Assembly: GCA_023544565.1 (NCBI GenBank)
Contig: JAMJFS010000003.1
Coordinates: 30,460-81,270, forward strand
Origin: Methanosarcinaceae archaeon
Lineage (GTDB): Archaea; Halobacteriota; Methanosarcinia; Methanosarcinales; Methanosarcinaceae
DNA: 50,811 bases
Direction: 5' to 3'
In this document: piece after piece, positions 43,635 through 50,811 of the stretch
Numbering within the stretch: position 1 is the stretch's first letter
Layout: the number at the start of each line of letters is the position of its first letter
Translations under genes and position numbers: made by a program
Notes under the pieces: model-generated
What the model was told of the DNA's origin: nothing
Databases searched by the model: none
The model's input: the letters and a program-made list of their open reading frames with translations, nothing else

Positions 43635-44422
43635 GATTGGATACTGAGGTCAACAAGTTCATATTCCAGTTCATCGTTTTCCAATCGGCTAAGGAGTGAA
43701 GGTACTTCTTCATCGATTGACACAACAAGCGAAGATAGGCCATGGAATGCAGCCTCTATGACTGATTCCTTTGCACCGAACATAACATTTGGTGATACGC
43801 CGATACGCTTCAATGCTACAACAGATTCAGCCCCTATTACGGCGATATATGATTTTGATGCTGCAAGTGTTCTTAATCGGTCAAGATCAACATTCTTTGA
43901 CCCGCCACGCTCAATTCTTGGTATCTTGCAAACTGTAATACTTGCATTCTCAAGATCTATCATGCCATGTAAGTTCGTAACACCGACATCTTCTCCGCAT
44001 TTCGCATCGGATATCGTGACCCCTGTGGCATTCTTAACATCACTCTTACTTATGTACAAAAGTCCTTCATGCATCTTGAGATAGACTGAATCCCCTTTAT
44101 TCAGATCTTCTTCAGCAATTGCAGTCCAGGTTGACACATGACTGATAATATCTTCTATAATAAAACGAGCATATTGCTTCATATCAGATGCGTTTTTTAG
44201 CACCCATTCCACTCCCGTCTTTGTAATCCTGTAACGTGCCCGTCCTTCTGAACTGACGAAACCTTCGGCTGCAAGTTCTTTGATATACTCGGACACAGCT
44301 TGTGGCGTAATCCCGATCTTATCGGCAATTTCTTTTTGCCGAACGATTGGTTGGTGTGTGGCAACTTCTGTTAAAATCTGAAATTTTGTGATCCCGCTCT
44401 TACTGTGCAGGATCTCTATCAT
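43631..44422 (-). CDS. Winged-helix transcription regulator with a C-terminal sensor-like domain (DUF7839 type)
   Basis: A 263-residue protein. The N-terminal 70 residues form a MarR-like winged helix (VRQKEIADKIGITPQAVSEYIKEL). The rest looks like a TrkA-C/methyltransferase-type binding domain of unknown specificity, with MHEGLLYISK, IDLENASITVCKIPRIERGGS and IAVIGAESVVALKRIG. It resembles euryarchaeal regulators annotated as DUF7839. Both neighbours overlap it by four bases. Confidence 0.75.
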   Translation of the reverse strand: MIEILHSKSGITKFQILTEVATHQPIVRQKEIADKIGITPQAVSEYIKELAAEGFVSSEGRARYRITKTGVEWVLKNASDMKQYARFIIEDIISHVSTWTAIAEEDLNKGDSVYLKMHEGLLYISKSDVKNATGVTISDAKCGEDVGVTNLHGMIDLENASITVCKIPRIERGGSKNVDLDRLRTLAASKSYIAVIGAESVVALKRIGVSPNVMFGAKESVIEAAFHGLSSLVVSIDEEVPSLLSRLENDELEYELVDLSIQS

Positions 44423-44928
44423 TCGGGATCCTCATTCATTTTGACTCTCTGTCCCATGACCGTTAACTTATCAGAACGGCGTGCTAATGCACGTATGTAC
44501 AGAGGTGATTGATTGAATGCGCGTACAAGGTTGCTCATTGATTGGTTCCCTTCAGAAACAAGAGTTTCGAGTTGTCCAATCGATTCCTTAAAATCATCAT
44601 AAGGCTTGAATGACAACATAACAATATCGCTCATATCTTCAAAAGAGCATTGGAAATTTGCCTGTACTTTGGAATATGAAGTATGATATTCCATTGCAGG
44701 AGTCTTACCAGGCTCAGGCATGCGCCATTGGCTTTCGATCAATCCGCCTTTTTTCAAAATACTAATGCTATTAGAAATGTCACTATCCATATACTCATTC
44801 AGTTCTTCTTCTGTCATCCACTTTGTTGAAAGTGCATCAAAAACCTTTTTGTGTGTCCTTGATCCAAATATTCGGAGAAAAGGAACCAGTTCCGAAGGAT
44901 CGTTAATTATTCGTGTGCGTTTGCCCAT
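44419..44928 (-). CDS. ArsR-type winged-helix regulator
   Basis: A 169-residue protein with an ArsR-like helix-turn-helix (LRIFGSRTHKKVFDALSTKW, then EEELNEYMDSDISNSISILKKGGLIESQWR) in the first 70 residues, followed by a predicted helical C-terminal domain. It starts the three-gene operon, overlapping the next gene by four bases. No metal-site cysteines are evident, so metal sensing is unlikely. Confidence 0.8.
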   Translation of the reverse strand: MGKRTRIINDPSELVPFLRIFGSRTHKKVFDALSTKWMTEEELNEYMDSDISNSISILKKGGLIESQWRMPEPGKTPAMEYHTSYSKVQANFQCSFEDMSDIVMLSFKPYDDFKESIGQLETLVSEGNQSMSNLVRAFNQSPLYIRALARRSDKLTVMGQRVKMNEDPE

Positions 44929-44988
44929 TTGATGACCTCGTCTTGTACCATACTTATAGGGTCTTAACGTTAATAAAGATGATGTGGA

Positions 44989-46041
44989 TTATGCACTTGA
45001 TCTCAGAATCTCAAGACCAGTATTATCATTCCAATCAAATACCGGATACGAACGATCGGACCCTCTGGTCTTTTCATGCAATGCATGTGAAACAATAGGC
45101 AACGCTATCGTAGCATCAACAAAGACTTGCACTTTTTTGGCCTGTGGTGCGATCTTGCCCCATGATACTCCTTCATCGAATGTACAACCCGAAAGCCCAC
45201 CCCAGTGCGGCACATCAGTTGTATATTGTATCGCGTAATCATGTCCGCCAATATCCATTCCCATGATAGATGCAATCACTTCGGTCTGTTGTATGAAATT
45301 CTTGGGTACCCCACCGCCTACATATACTACTCCGGTCTTGTTTGACCTCTCAACGATCTGTGTGATCTCATCCACATCTTTGATCTGGTCTATGTTTGCA
45401 GTGCAATCACCCCTTCTCGCAATTGCAAGTCCTATCCCGATCGAACTGTCACACAGTGCAGGAATAAATATGGGTACGCCATGTTTGTATGCACTTACAA
45501 TTATAGAACCAGAACCAGAGTCGTCTCCCCCGCTGCGTCTTGCGATCTCCTTGCCAAGTATGTGCATGAATTCCCTGGATGAATATGGTCGGTCCTCAAG
45601 TGTCTTTGCAAAATCGGCAATCAGGTGGTCAACACTTCTGAATTCTTCCTCAACAGCAAACACATCATATATTCTGTCAACACCGTATTGGAATAATTTT
45701 TCATCATCTGCTAAATGCGAACCAACATAGTGTTTCTTGCCAAGTGCTTCGTGGCAGTCATGGAATATGTTTGCACCTGTGCTTACCAGACAATCGATCA
45801 TCCTATTCTGTATCATATGGGAAATGATCTTTCGCATACCTGCCGGCACCATTGCACCGGTCAGCCCCATGAGGATGGTGATGTCATCTTCTTTCAGCAT
45901 ATTATGCCACGCCTGCACAGATTCAGCCAGTTTCCTGCCCTGAAATCCGGTAGTAAGCATTGCATCCGTAAGTTCACTTATTGAACGATCCTTAACATCA
46001 ACCGGATTAGTTGGATTATTGGTGAACATATTGAGGTTCAT
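44989..46041 (-). CDS. dys: Deoxyhypusine synthase
   Basis: The 350-residue enzyme transfers the aminobutyl group of spermidine to the conserved lysine of translation factor aIF5A. Signature segments are FQGRKLAES (about 34-42), LMGLTGAMVPAGMRK (about 58-72), CLVSTGANIFHD (about 84-95) and GGGVPKNFIQQTE (about 247-259), which carries the active-site lysine, then DVPHWGGLSGCTFDEGVSWGK. Length is normal. It is transcribed alone. Its presence marks an archaeal genome. Confidence 0.95.
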   Translation of the reverse strand: MNLNMFTNNPTNPVDVKDRSISELTDAMLTTGFQGRKLAESVQAWHNMLKEDDITILMGLTGAMVPAGMRKIISHMIQNRMIDCLVSTGANIFHDCHEALGKKHYVGSHLADDEKLFQYGVDRIYDVFAVEEEFRSVDHLIADFAKTLEDRPYSSREFMHILGKEIARRSGGDDSGSGSIIVSAYKHGVPIFIPALCDSSIGIGLAIARRGDCTANIDQIKDVDEITQIVERSNKTGVVYVGGGVPKNFIQQTEVIASIMGMDIGGHDYAIQYTTDVPHWGGLSGCTFDEGVSWGKIAPQAKKVQVFVDATIALPIVSHALHEKTRGSDRSYPVFDWNDNTGLEILRSSA

Positions 46042-46235
46042 GTAAACTCCATATGATCATATCACAAGAAACGTTGCGGATACTACAGTATTTCATCGCG
46101 TTTCTTTTAATCGATCACATAATATAATTTAATATATTCAATTTTAATGCAATTATTGTTATTAAAAATGACCCCTCTATTATGACTCCTTTATATTATG
46201 GTTGAGCATTTTAAATTAATCAAAGAATATATTAT

Positions 46236-47150
46236 TCATTTATCTCTATGCATCCCCAATCTTATTCTTATATAATTGTAGATCTCTTTTGGAATGTCGA
46301 TATCACAGCATGATTCCATACCTTCAAAACCCGGTGATGAATTTGCTTCGCATATTTTGAAATGATCGCCATCAAAGAGAAGATCGATCCCTGCAACATC
46401 CAGACCAAATACTCTTGCGGTCTCTGTAGCAAGCCATTCGATCTCTGCAGTGATCTTAAATTGTCTTACTTCCCCGCCTCTTGAAAAATTCGCTTTGAAA
46501 TTGCCATCTGTTGCTATTCTTTCCATACATGCAACGACACGTCCTCCGATCACAAACACACGAAGATCATGGCCTCTGCTTGAACTGATGAATTATTGCA
46601 GGATAAAATTTGCATAACTTTTTTTTACACGTATCAATTCCATGAGGTCTATGAAATTGGTTCTGTTTTCCGAAAGGAAAACACCACTTCCCTTTGAACC
46701 GGTAAGAATTTTTATGATCAATGGGAATCCAAATTGCTTTTCTACAAAATTGACATCAATAGGATATTTGGCAAGCATTGTTTTTGGGAATGGGATATCC
46801 ATTTCCGCCAGTATTTGTGATGAATATAGTTTATCTTTAACAGTATCAATACTATTGGATGAATTAAATGTATGAACTCCGAGCCGTTCCAGATGTCTTA
46901 TGACTGCCATTGCAAAGTACGTTGTTCCTGCGCCCATTCTTGGGAGCAAAAAATCGGGCAATGGCACAACCTCTCCATCCAGCAAAATACTTTTTCGGTC
47001 ATCTCTTGTAACAATGAGTTCAAACTGTTCAGGGTTAACGACCTGCATTTCAATTCCATTTTCTTCTGCAACTTTTAGCAGACGATGCACTTCATATGCT
47101 TCTGGTTTTAGACCTGAAGCCGAGTCTTTGTAAAGAATCCATCCTTTCAT
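46236..47150 (-). pseudogene. RimK-type ATP-grasp ligase with one in-frame TAA
   Basis: Joined across the stop, the frame gives a 304-residue ATP-grasp ligase of the RimK/MptN/CofF family, which adds glutamate to proteins or cofactors such as tetrahydromethanopterin or F420. Motifs are TVKDKLYSSQILAEMDIPFPKT, PLIIKILTGSKGSGVFL (ATP-grasp loop), then TAA at 46593-46595 (codon 186), then FISSSRGHDLRVFVIGGRVV and ICEANSSPGFEGME. Relatives have Glu at the stop (GAA). Everything else is intact. If the cofactor ligase is essential, another copy must exist or the stop is read through. Confidence 0.85.
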
Positions 47151-47286
47151 TTATGTTTATCCTCAATGCGCTATACTGCTTTTTCGTATAAATTGAATTT
47201 GGTGAATCCGTTTAATCTGAATTTCATATATACGACCAATAAGTTTATCCAAGTTTGTTACCAATAATGATACAGGTAGTGGTAAC

Positions 47287-47892
47287 ATGTCCGGCAATCT
47301 CTACGAAAAGATACATGAAATATTAGATGGCAGGCAACTTTCAATCAGTGGTATTACTCGCGAGTTGAGGGATAAGGGGTTCAATGAACATCGGCTTGTA
47401 TTGACGGGATATCTTCGAGCGCTTCGTGATCTTGATAGACTCAATGAGGTCGAGATACCACCGTCAAAGGTCTATACTCATGTGGATAATGAAGAGTTAT
47501 TCGAGGATATATATTCACTAATTGCTATTCATTTAAGGAATCTTGATCTTGATAATCGTGTGCCTATAGGAGTTTTTACCATGTCAGCACTTTTTAAGAG
47601 ACCTGTTTTTAAGTATGAGTTGAGTTTGGTTGGATCAAACCAAAAGCACATTTTGAAATATATGGAAATGCCGAATTGTATTGTGCGTGAGTCCAGAGAT
47701 AAGAATCTCAAGGAATTCCGCGCAGAGATCTCAAAAATAGAGGTGCCATTGTCAGATCCGGCATACGAGATCGTTGGAAATGATGAACATATTGTAACGT
47801 TGGCTAATGAAATGTTGCTTGAGATGCTCAAGGATGTTGTTGATATTAGCGGTTTGGTTCCAAAGACCAAACAGACGAAATTATCAATTTGA
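47287..47892 (+). CDS. Uncharacterised protein with an N-terminal winged helix
   Basis: A 201-residue protein. The first ~70 residues look like a helix-turn-helix (SISGITRELRDKGFNEHRLVLTGYLRALRDLDRL, quoted in part). The middle contains HVDNEELFEDIYSLIAIHLRNL and the C-terminus is hydrophilic. I do not recognise the family; similar archaeal hypotheticals with this start are common in my memory but unnamed. It starts at ATG 47287 and is divergent from the RimK-type gene, separated by 136 bases. Confidence 0.65.
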   Translation: MSGNLYEKIHEILDGRQLSISGITRELRDKGFNEHRLVLTGYLRALRDLDRLNEVEIPPSKVYTHVDNEELFEDIYSLIAIHLRNLDLDNRVPIGVFTMSALFKRPVFKYELSLVGSNQKHILKYMEMPNCIVRESRDKNLKEFRAEISKIEVPLSDPAYEIVGNDEHIVTLANEMLLEMLKDVVDISGLVPKTKQTKLSI

Positions 47893-47936
47893 TGTTGAAG
47901 ATCCTGCATTATGTATGGTGTTGTATTTATCGTGTG

Positions 47937-48003
47937 AGGGCGAGAAAATTCTCCCTTCGGTCGAATTGACTCGGACTATATGTTTATAAAACATATACTA
48001 TAA
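47937..48003 (-). repeat. Dispersed palindromic repeat, copy H
   Basis: Very close to copy F near tRNA-Glu: gagaaaattctcccttcggtc, gaattgactcgg, then the palindrome tatatgtttataaaacatata. It follows the 201-residue gene by 45 bases. Confidence 0.75.
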
Positions 48004-48036
48004 AAAATTTGCATCCAACTTTGATAATTATAATTG

Positions 48037-48587
48037 TTAGTGATACTTGATCTCTTTTATTGCCTCTTTGAAACACAGTGTTCCAATAGGTTTTATGTTC
48101 GATTTATTTTTCTTGTTAATGGAATTTGAACGCAAAATACTGATCATTGCCATGTGAGAATGGTCACCATAAGAAATTCCACCATCTTTACTTATAAACG
48201 AGTAAGGCAAACTGTATGATATTTCGTGCATCTTAAATACTGCATTAGTAGCTGGACTAAATGATGATGTTCTTCCTCCAAGTTTAGACGTATCAACTAG
48301 ATCGATAGCATCTGTTGCATTACTTTGATCTACCATGATCTCTCGAACGATCCCAATTCTTTTTTGCAGACACACGATTCATCACCCCGGTATATTTGAT
48401 TTAAGATCAATTTCTCACTGTCAATTTTGTTTATATTGACAAAAGTATCTTTGTTGAAATTTGTTTCACATTGTTTAAGATAAGCACACTGCCTTATCTG
48501 ATTGAATATTACACATTTTGTACAATATTGCTCTCGATTTTCTGCAGTATAGCCTAATTCTTCAATTAAGCACATATTTTTGTCCAA
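48037..48587 (-). pseudogene. Possible frameshifted gene of unknown function
   Basis: Two reverse-strand frames overlap by 46 bases: an upstream one of 85 codons (48330-48587, with cysteines YCTKCVIF and QCAYLKQC) and a downstream one of 112 codons (48037-48375) containing GGISYGDHSHMAMISI. The overlap contains a run of six A (forward T run 48360-48365). One extra A would fuse them into a single protein of about 184 residues reading ...CKKRIGIVREI.... Either a real frameshift, a sequencing error, or two overlapping genes. No family recognised. Confidence 0.5.
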
Positions 48588-48901
48588 CTCCCCATTTATT
48601 CAATGTCCATTGCTATTTTATGTAGATCTGATGTACAATTTTATTTTAAATTGAAGAGCAAATCTGCATGTGTCTATCGTTTATGTTTATTTAGAAATGA
48701 GCAGCCAAATCTAATTTGTACTAGAATATCACTGCATCAATTTCCCCACTATAATTATATTATATTAGATTGTATATAAGCCTTACTAATTGTTATAATT
48801 TTAAATCGTGTGCTGAATTTCCTATAGATGAGATCAAAAAATATCAATGTCGTTACTCCATTTTTTCTGTTTAGCACGGTGATGGAAATTTTTATTTCCG
48901 A
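48588..48901. other. 314-base AT-rich intergenic region
   Basis: I see no gene, hairpin or known repeat here. AT content is high, and TATA-like sequences (e.g. tatattagattgtatataag near 48758-48778) could be the promoter of the reverse-strand unit 48037-48587. Confidence 0.4.
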
Positions 48902-50422
48902 TCAGATCTCCTTAATATCCTGCACCCGCTCAAGCAACATGCCCTCAACCACAATAGGCATATTACGCTGTGCATTCAAAAGCGCATTGCTTAATTTCCA
49001 GTCCTTTTCTGCATAAATTGTGAGAACAGGCTGGTCTTTCTTAACAGATTCTCCGCGCTTTTTATGGATCATAACACCTGCGCCTTTATCGTTTGGCGCA
49101 CCTGCAAGCCTTGCGATCTCAACAAGTCGCTTGTTGTCAAACTCAATGATATATCCATCTGTTTGTGCACGCAGCTCTGCGGTATGCTCACCTACCTTGA
49201 TGTCCTTGTGAGTAACATTCGGGTCACCGCCCTGGATCTCTATGATCTGATTTAACTTTGCCAGTGCCTTACCATTTTTAATGGTCTCAATTGCAAGATC
49301 ATGGCCCTGTCCTTTGGCTGCCACGCCGCCCATCTCAAGAAGCATACCTGCAAGAACTGCGCTTTTTTCCATTAGGCTGTTCGGACCTTCTCCTGTTTCA
49401 AGAAGTTTCAGTGCTTCTATAACCTCAAGTGCAGGTCCGACAGTCCTGCCGATCGGGGAAGAACCGTATGTCAATGCACAGTCAACATTCATGCCCAGTC
49501 TCTCACCGAGATTAATAAGGTCGCGTGCGAGTTTACGACCGGCCTGAACGTCCGGTATCTTGGTGCCTACACCTGTGGGGATATCGATGACCACATTATC
49601 CGCGCCAACAGCACCCTTCTTTGCCATTATGGATGCCAGAAGCTGGCAATGCGGATCAACAGAGAGTGGATACTCGATCCTGATCAGTTTATCATCCGCA
49701 GGCGCAATATTTGTCGCACCCCCCCATACAATTACCCCGCCAACTTTCTCTGTCATTTCTTTGATCTGTGCTGCGTTAAACTCAACCGGTGCGAGTATTT
49801 CCATCAGGTCTGCTGTTCCGCCTGCACCTGTGATAGCCCTGGAACTTGTTTTTGGGATCAGCAATCCATTCGCTGCAACAATTGGAACAACCAAAAGTGA
49901 TATCTTATTTCCCGGAACACCGCCGATCGAATGTTTATCCATAATAGGATGAATCTCAAACTCGATCCTGTCACCAGTGTCGATCATTGCTTTTGTAAGC
50001 CATTCGGTCTCATCGTCACTCAGATTGTTAATATAAGATGATGTGATGAATGCAGACAATTCGATATCGCTCAGACTTTCATCCACGATATCCTTGACAA
50101 CCAGATAAATTTCATCCTTGGTCAGTTTTACCAGATTCATCATCTTTTTGATGATTTCAGTGGATTTGGGACGTGTCGCAGGAACCACTTCCACAGGCTC
50201 GGTCCATTCTTTTTTAAGCCGCTGTGCTACCTCATGGTACACACCGATCATACCCGGTGCGATCATGTCTTCAGTTGTGTCCACAATCGCGGTCAGGCTC
50301 TCATGATCTTTAACGTATACACGGTCGCCCTCAATAACACCGAGTTCTTTTGCATCAATAACATTCAGGACTACTTTGAATTTTCCGACTTTGATATCAA
50401 TAGGTTGTATTTTTAATTGCAT
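48902..50422 (-). CDS. Archaeal AMP phosphorylase
   Basis: The 506-residue enzyme belongs to the thymidine phosphorylase superfamily and splits AMP with phosphate into adenine and ribose 1,5-bisphosphate, feeding the archaeal form III RuBisCO nucleotide-salvage pathway. It has an archaeal N-terminal extension (~80 residues) absent from bacterial DeoA. Catalytic-domain motifs include KHSIGGVPGNKISLL (about 165-179), SSRAITGAGGTADLMEIL and TYGSSPIGRTVGPALE. AAGGTGA precedes the ATG at 50422. The rubisco and isomerase genes are not in the window. Confidence 0.92.
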   Translation of the reverse strand: MQLKIQPIDIKVGKFKVVLNVIDAKELGVIEGDRVYVKDHESLTAIVDTTEDMIAPGMIGVYHEVAQRLKKEWTEPVEVVPATRPKSTEIIKKMMNLVKLTKDEIYLVVKDIVDESLSDIELSAFITSSYINNLSDDETEWLTKAMIDTGDRIEFEIHPIMDKHSIGGVPGNKISLLVVPIVAANGLLIPKTSSRAITGAGGTADLMEILAPVEFNAAQIKEMTEKVGGVIVWGGATNIAPADDKLIRIEYPLSVDPHCQLLASIMAKKGAVGADNVVIDIPTGVGTKIPDVQAGRKLARDLINLGERLGMNVDCALTYGSSPIGRTVGPALEVIEALKLLETGEGPNSLMEKSAVLAGMLLEMGGVAAKGQGHDLAIETIKNGKALAKLNQIIEIQGGDPNVTHKDIKVGEHTAELRAQTDGYIIEFDNKRLVEIARLAGAPNDKGAGVMIHKKRGESVKKDQPVLTIYAEKDWKLSNALLNAQRNMPIVVEGMLLERVQDIKEI

Positions 50423-50628
50423 TTTTTCACCTTGCGTTTTTATTTAGTTTTGATTTGCGGCAACGGATAAATAGATTTACTTTTTGTGTTTGTTTAGCAC
50501 TTTTTTGAAACCGATTCAAACCGCCGCAGGTGACGAACCCCACCATCAATGATACTAATCGTATTTCATTAGCCTCTTGCAGTAGTTAATAGTTAGTGGT
50601 GCAATCGTTTCATTAAATATTGCGTAAC
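50423..50628. other. Upstream region of AMP phosphorylase with a GC-hairpin repeat
   Basis: After the promoter stretch a diverged composite repeat begins near 50518 (ccgccgcaggtgacg hairpin) and runs towards the palindromic repeats. No gene seen. Confidence 0.45.
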
Positions 50629-50630
50629 TT

Positions 50631-50757
50631 TTCTTGTAGTATATGTTTTATAACCATATAGTTCGAGTTAATACGAAAGAAGTGAGCATTTTCTTGTAGT
50701 ATATGTTTTATAAACATATAGTTTGAGTCAATCCGAGCGTAGCGAGGATTTTCTTGT
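50631..50757 (+). repeat. Two tandem dispersed palindromic repeats, copies I and J
   Basis: Two consecutive units share tcttgtagtatatgttttataa(a/c)catatagtt(c/t)gagt(t/c)aat and a tail ending agcgaggatttt or agtgagcatttt. The second ends in ttcttgttgtata, where the MITE is inserted. Confidence 0.75.
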
Positions 50758-50765
50758 TGTATATA

Positions 50766-50811
50766 GAGGCTGTCTAACAATTACTATGGACGATAAAATC
50801 AAACCTTATTT
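50766..50811. mobile_element. 107-bp MITE-like element, copy 3, cut by the window edge
   Basis: gaggctgtctaacaattactatggacg and the following bases match one end of the other two copies up to the window end, preceded by TATA (50762-50765) within the same palindromic repeat context. Confidence 0.8.

Overview
The window looks like chromosomal DNA of a methanogenic or methane/alkane-oxidising euryarchaeon, probably Methanosarcinales-like. The evidence is the gene set: methanogenesis marker protein 8, chromatin protein MC1, an archaeal RPA41 with its RPA-associated protein, the archaeal cobalamin enzymes CobY and CobZ, a long CobD with a cysteine-rich tail, deoxyhypusine synthase, archaeal AMP phosphorylase and an Lsm protein. 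Species cannot be named from this sequence alone. Intergenic DNA is AT-rich and repeat-laden; coding DNA is moderate in G+C.

Region 1 (about 0.46-17.7 kb) is a nearly complete anaerobic adenosylcobalamin locus. Forward-strand cbiD-cbiE is followed by the cobalt ECF transporter cbiM-cbiN, then cbiQ-cbiO. A long reverse-strand operon (14.9 to 6.0 kb) carries cbiT-cbiL-cbiF-cbiG(N)-cbiG(C)-cbiH-cbiC-cobD-cbiB-cobZ-cobS-cobY. Forward cobQ (cbiP) and cobT-like genes complete it. Together these import cobalt, methylate and contract the corrin ring, amidate it, attach the aminopropanol arm and build the nucleotide loop.

Region 2 (18.0-31.1 kb) holds housekeeping and information-processing genes: MC1, a Fic protein, tRNA-Glu, a small Cys-containing winged-helix protein, Lsm, a DUF3467 protein, a DUF5814-type helicase, a RecA/RAD55-like protein without a Walker A motif, an MTAP-type phosphorylase, a DUF373 membrane protein, a secreted metallopeptidase, phenylacetate-CoA ligase and methanogenesis marker 8.

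Region 3 (31.2-50.4 kb) mixes intact core genes (malic enzyme, polyprenol kinase/DUF92 fusion, YigZ, RPA pair, phosphoesterase/regulator operon, deoxyhypusine synthase, AMP phosphorylase) with accessory genes. At least five of the accessory genes are interrupted only by in-frame stop codons: two PIN-type toxins whose antitoxins are intact, a DUF2156 protein, an SLC13-like permease and a RimK-type ligase.

The main non-coding signals are these. (a) A dispersed palindromic repeat family occurs in about ten copies. (b) A nearly identical 107-bp MITE-like element occurs three times, each time inserted at the same TATA of that repeat. (c) A longer composite repeat carries a GC-rich hairpin. (d) Simple tandem repeats are frequent, some inside genes (cbiC, cobQ) and one directly at the cbiD start. 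(e) A 16-nt motif is shared by the leaders of cbiM and cbiT. (f) Two cobalamin genes, cbiN and cbiG-N, appear to start at AUA behind strong Shine-Dalgarno sequences.
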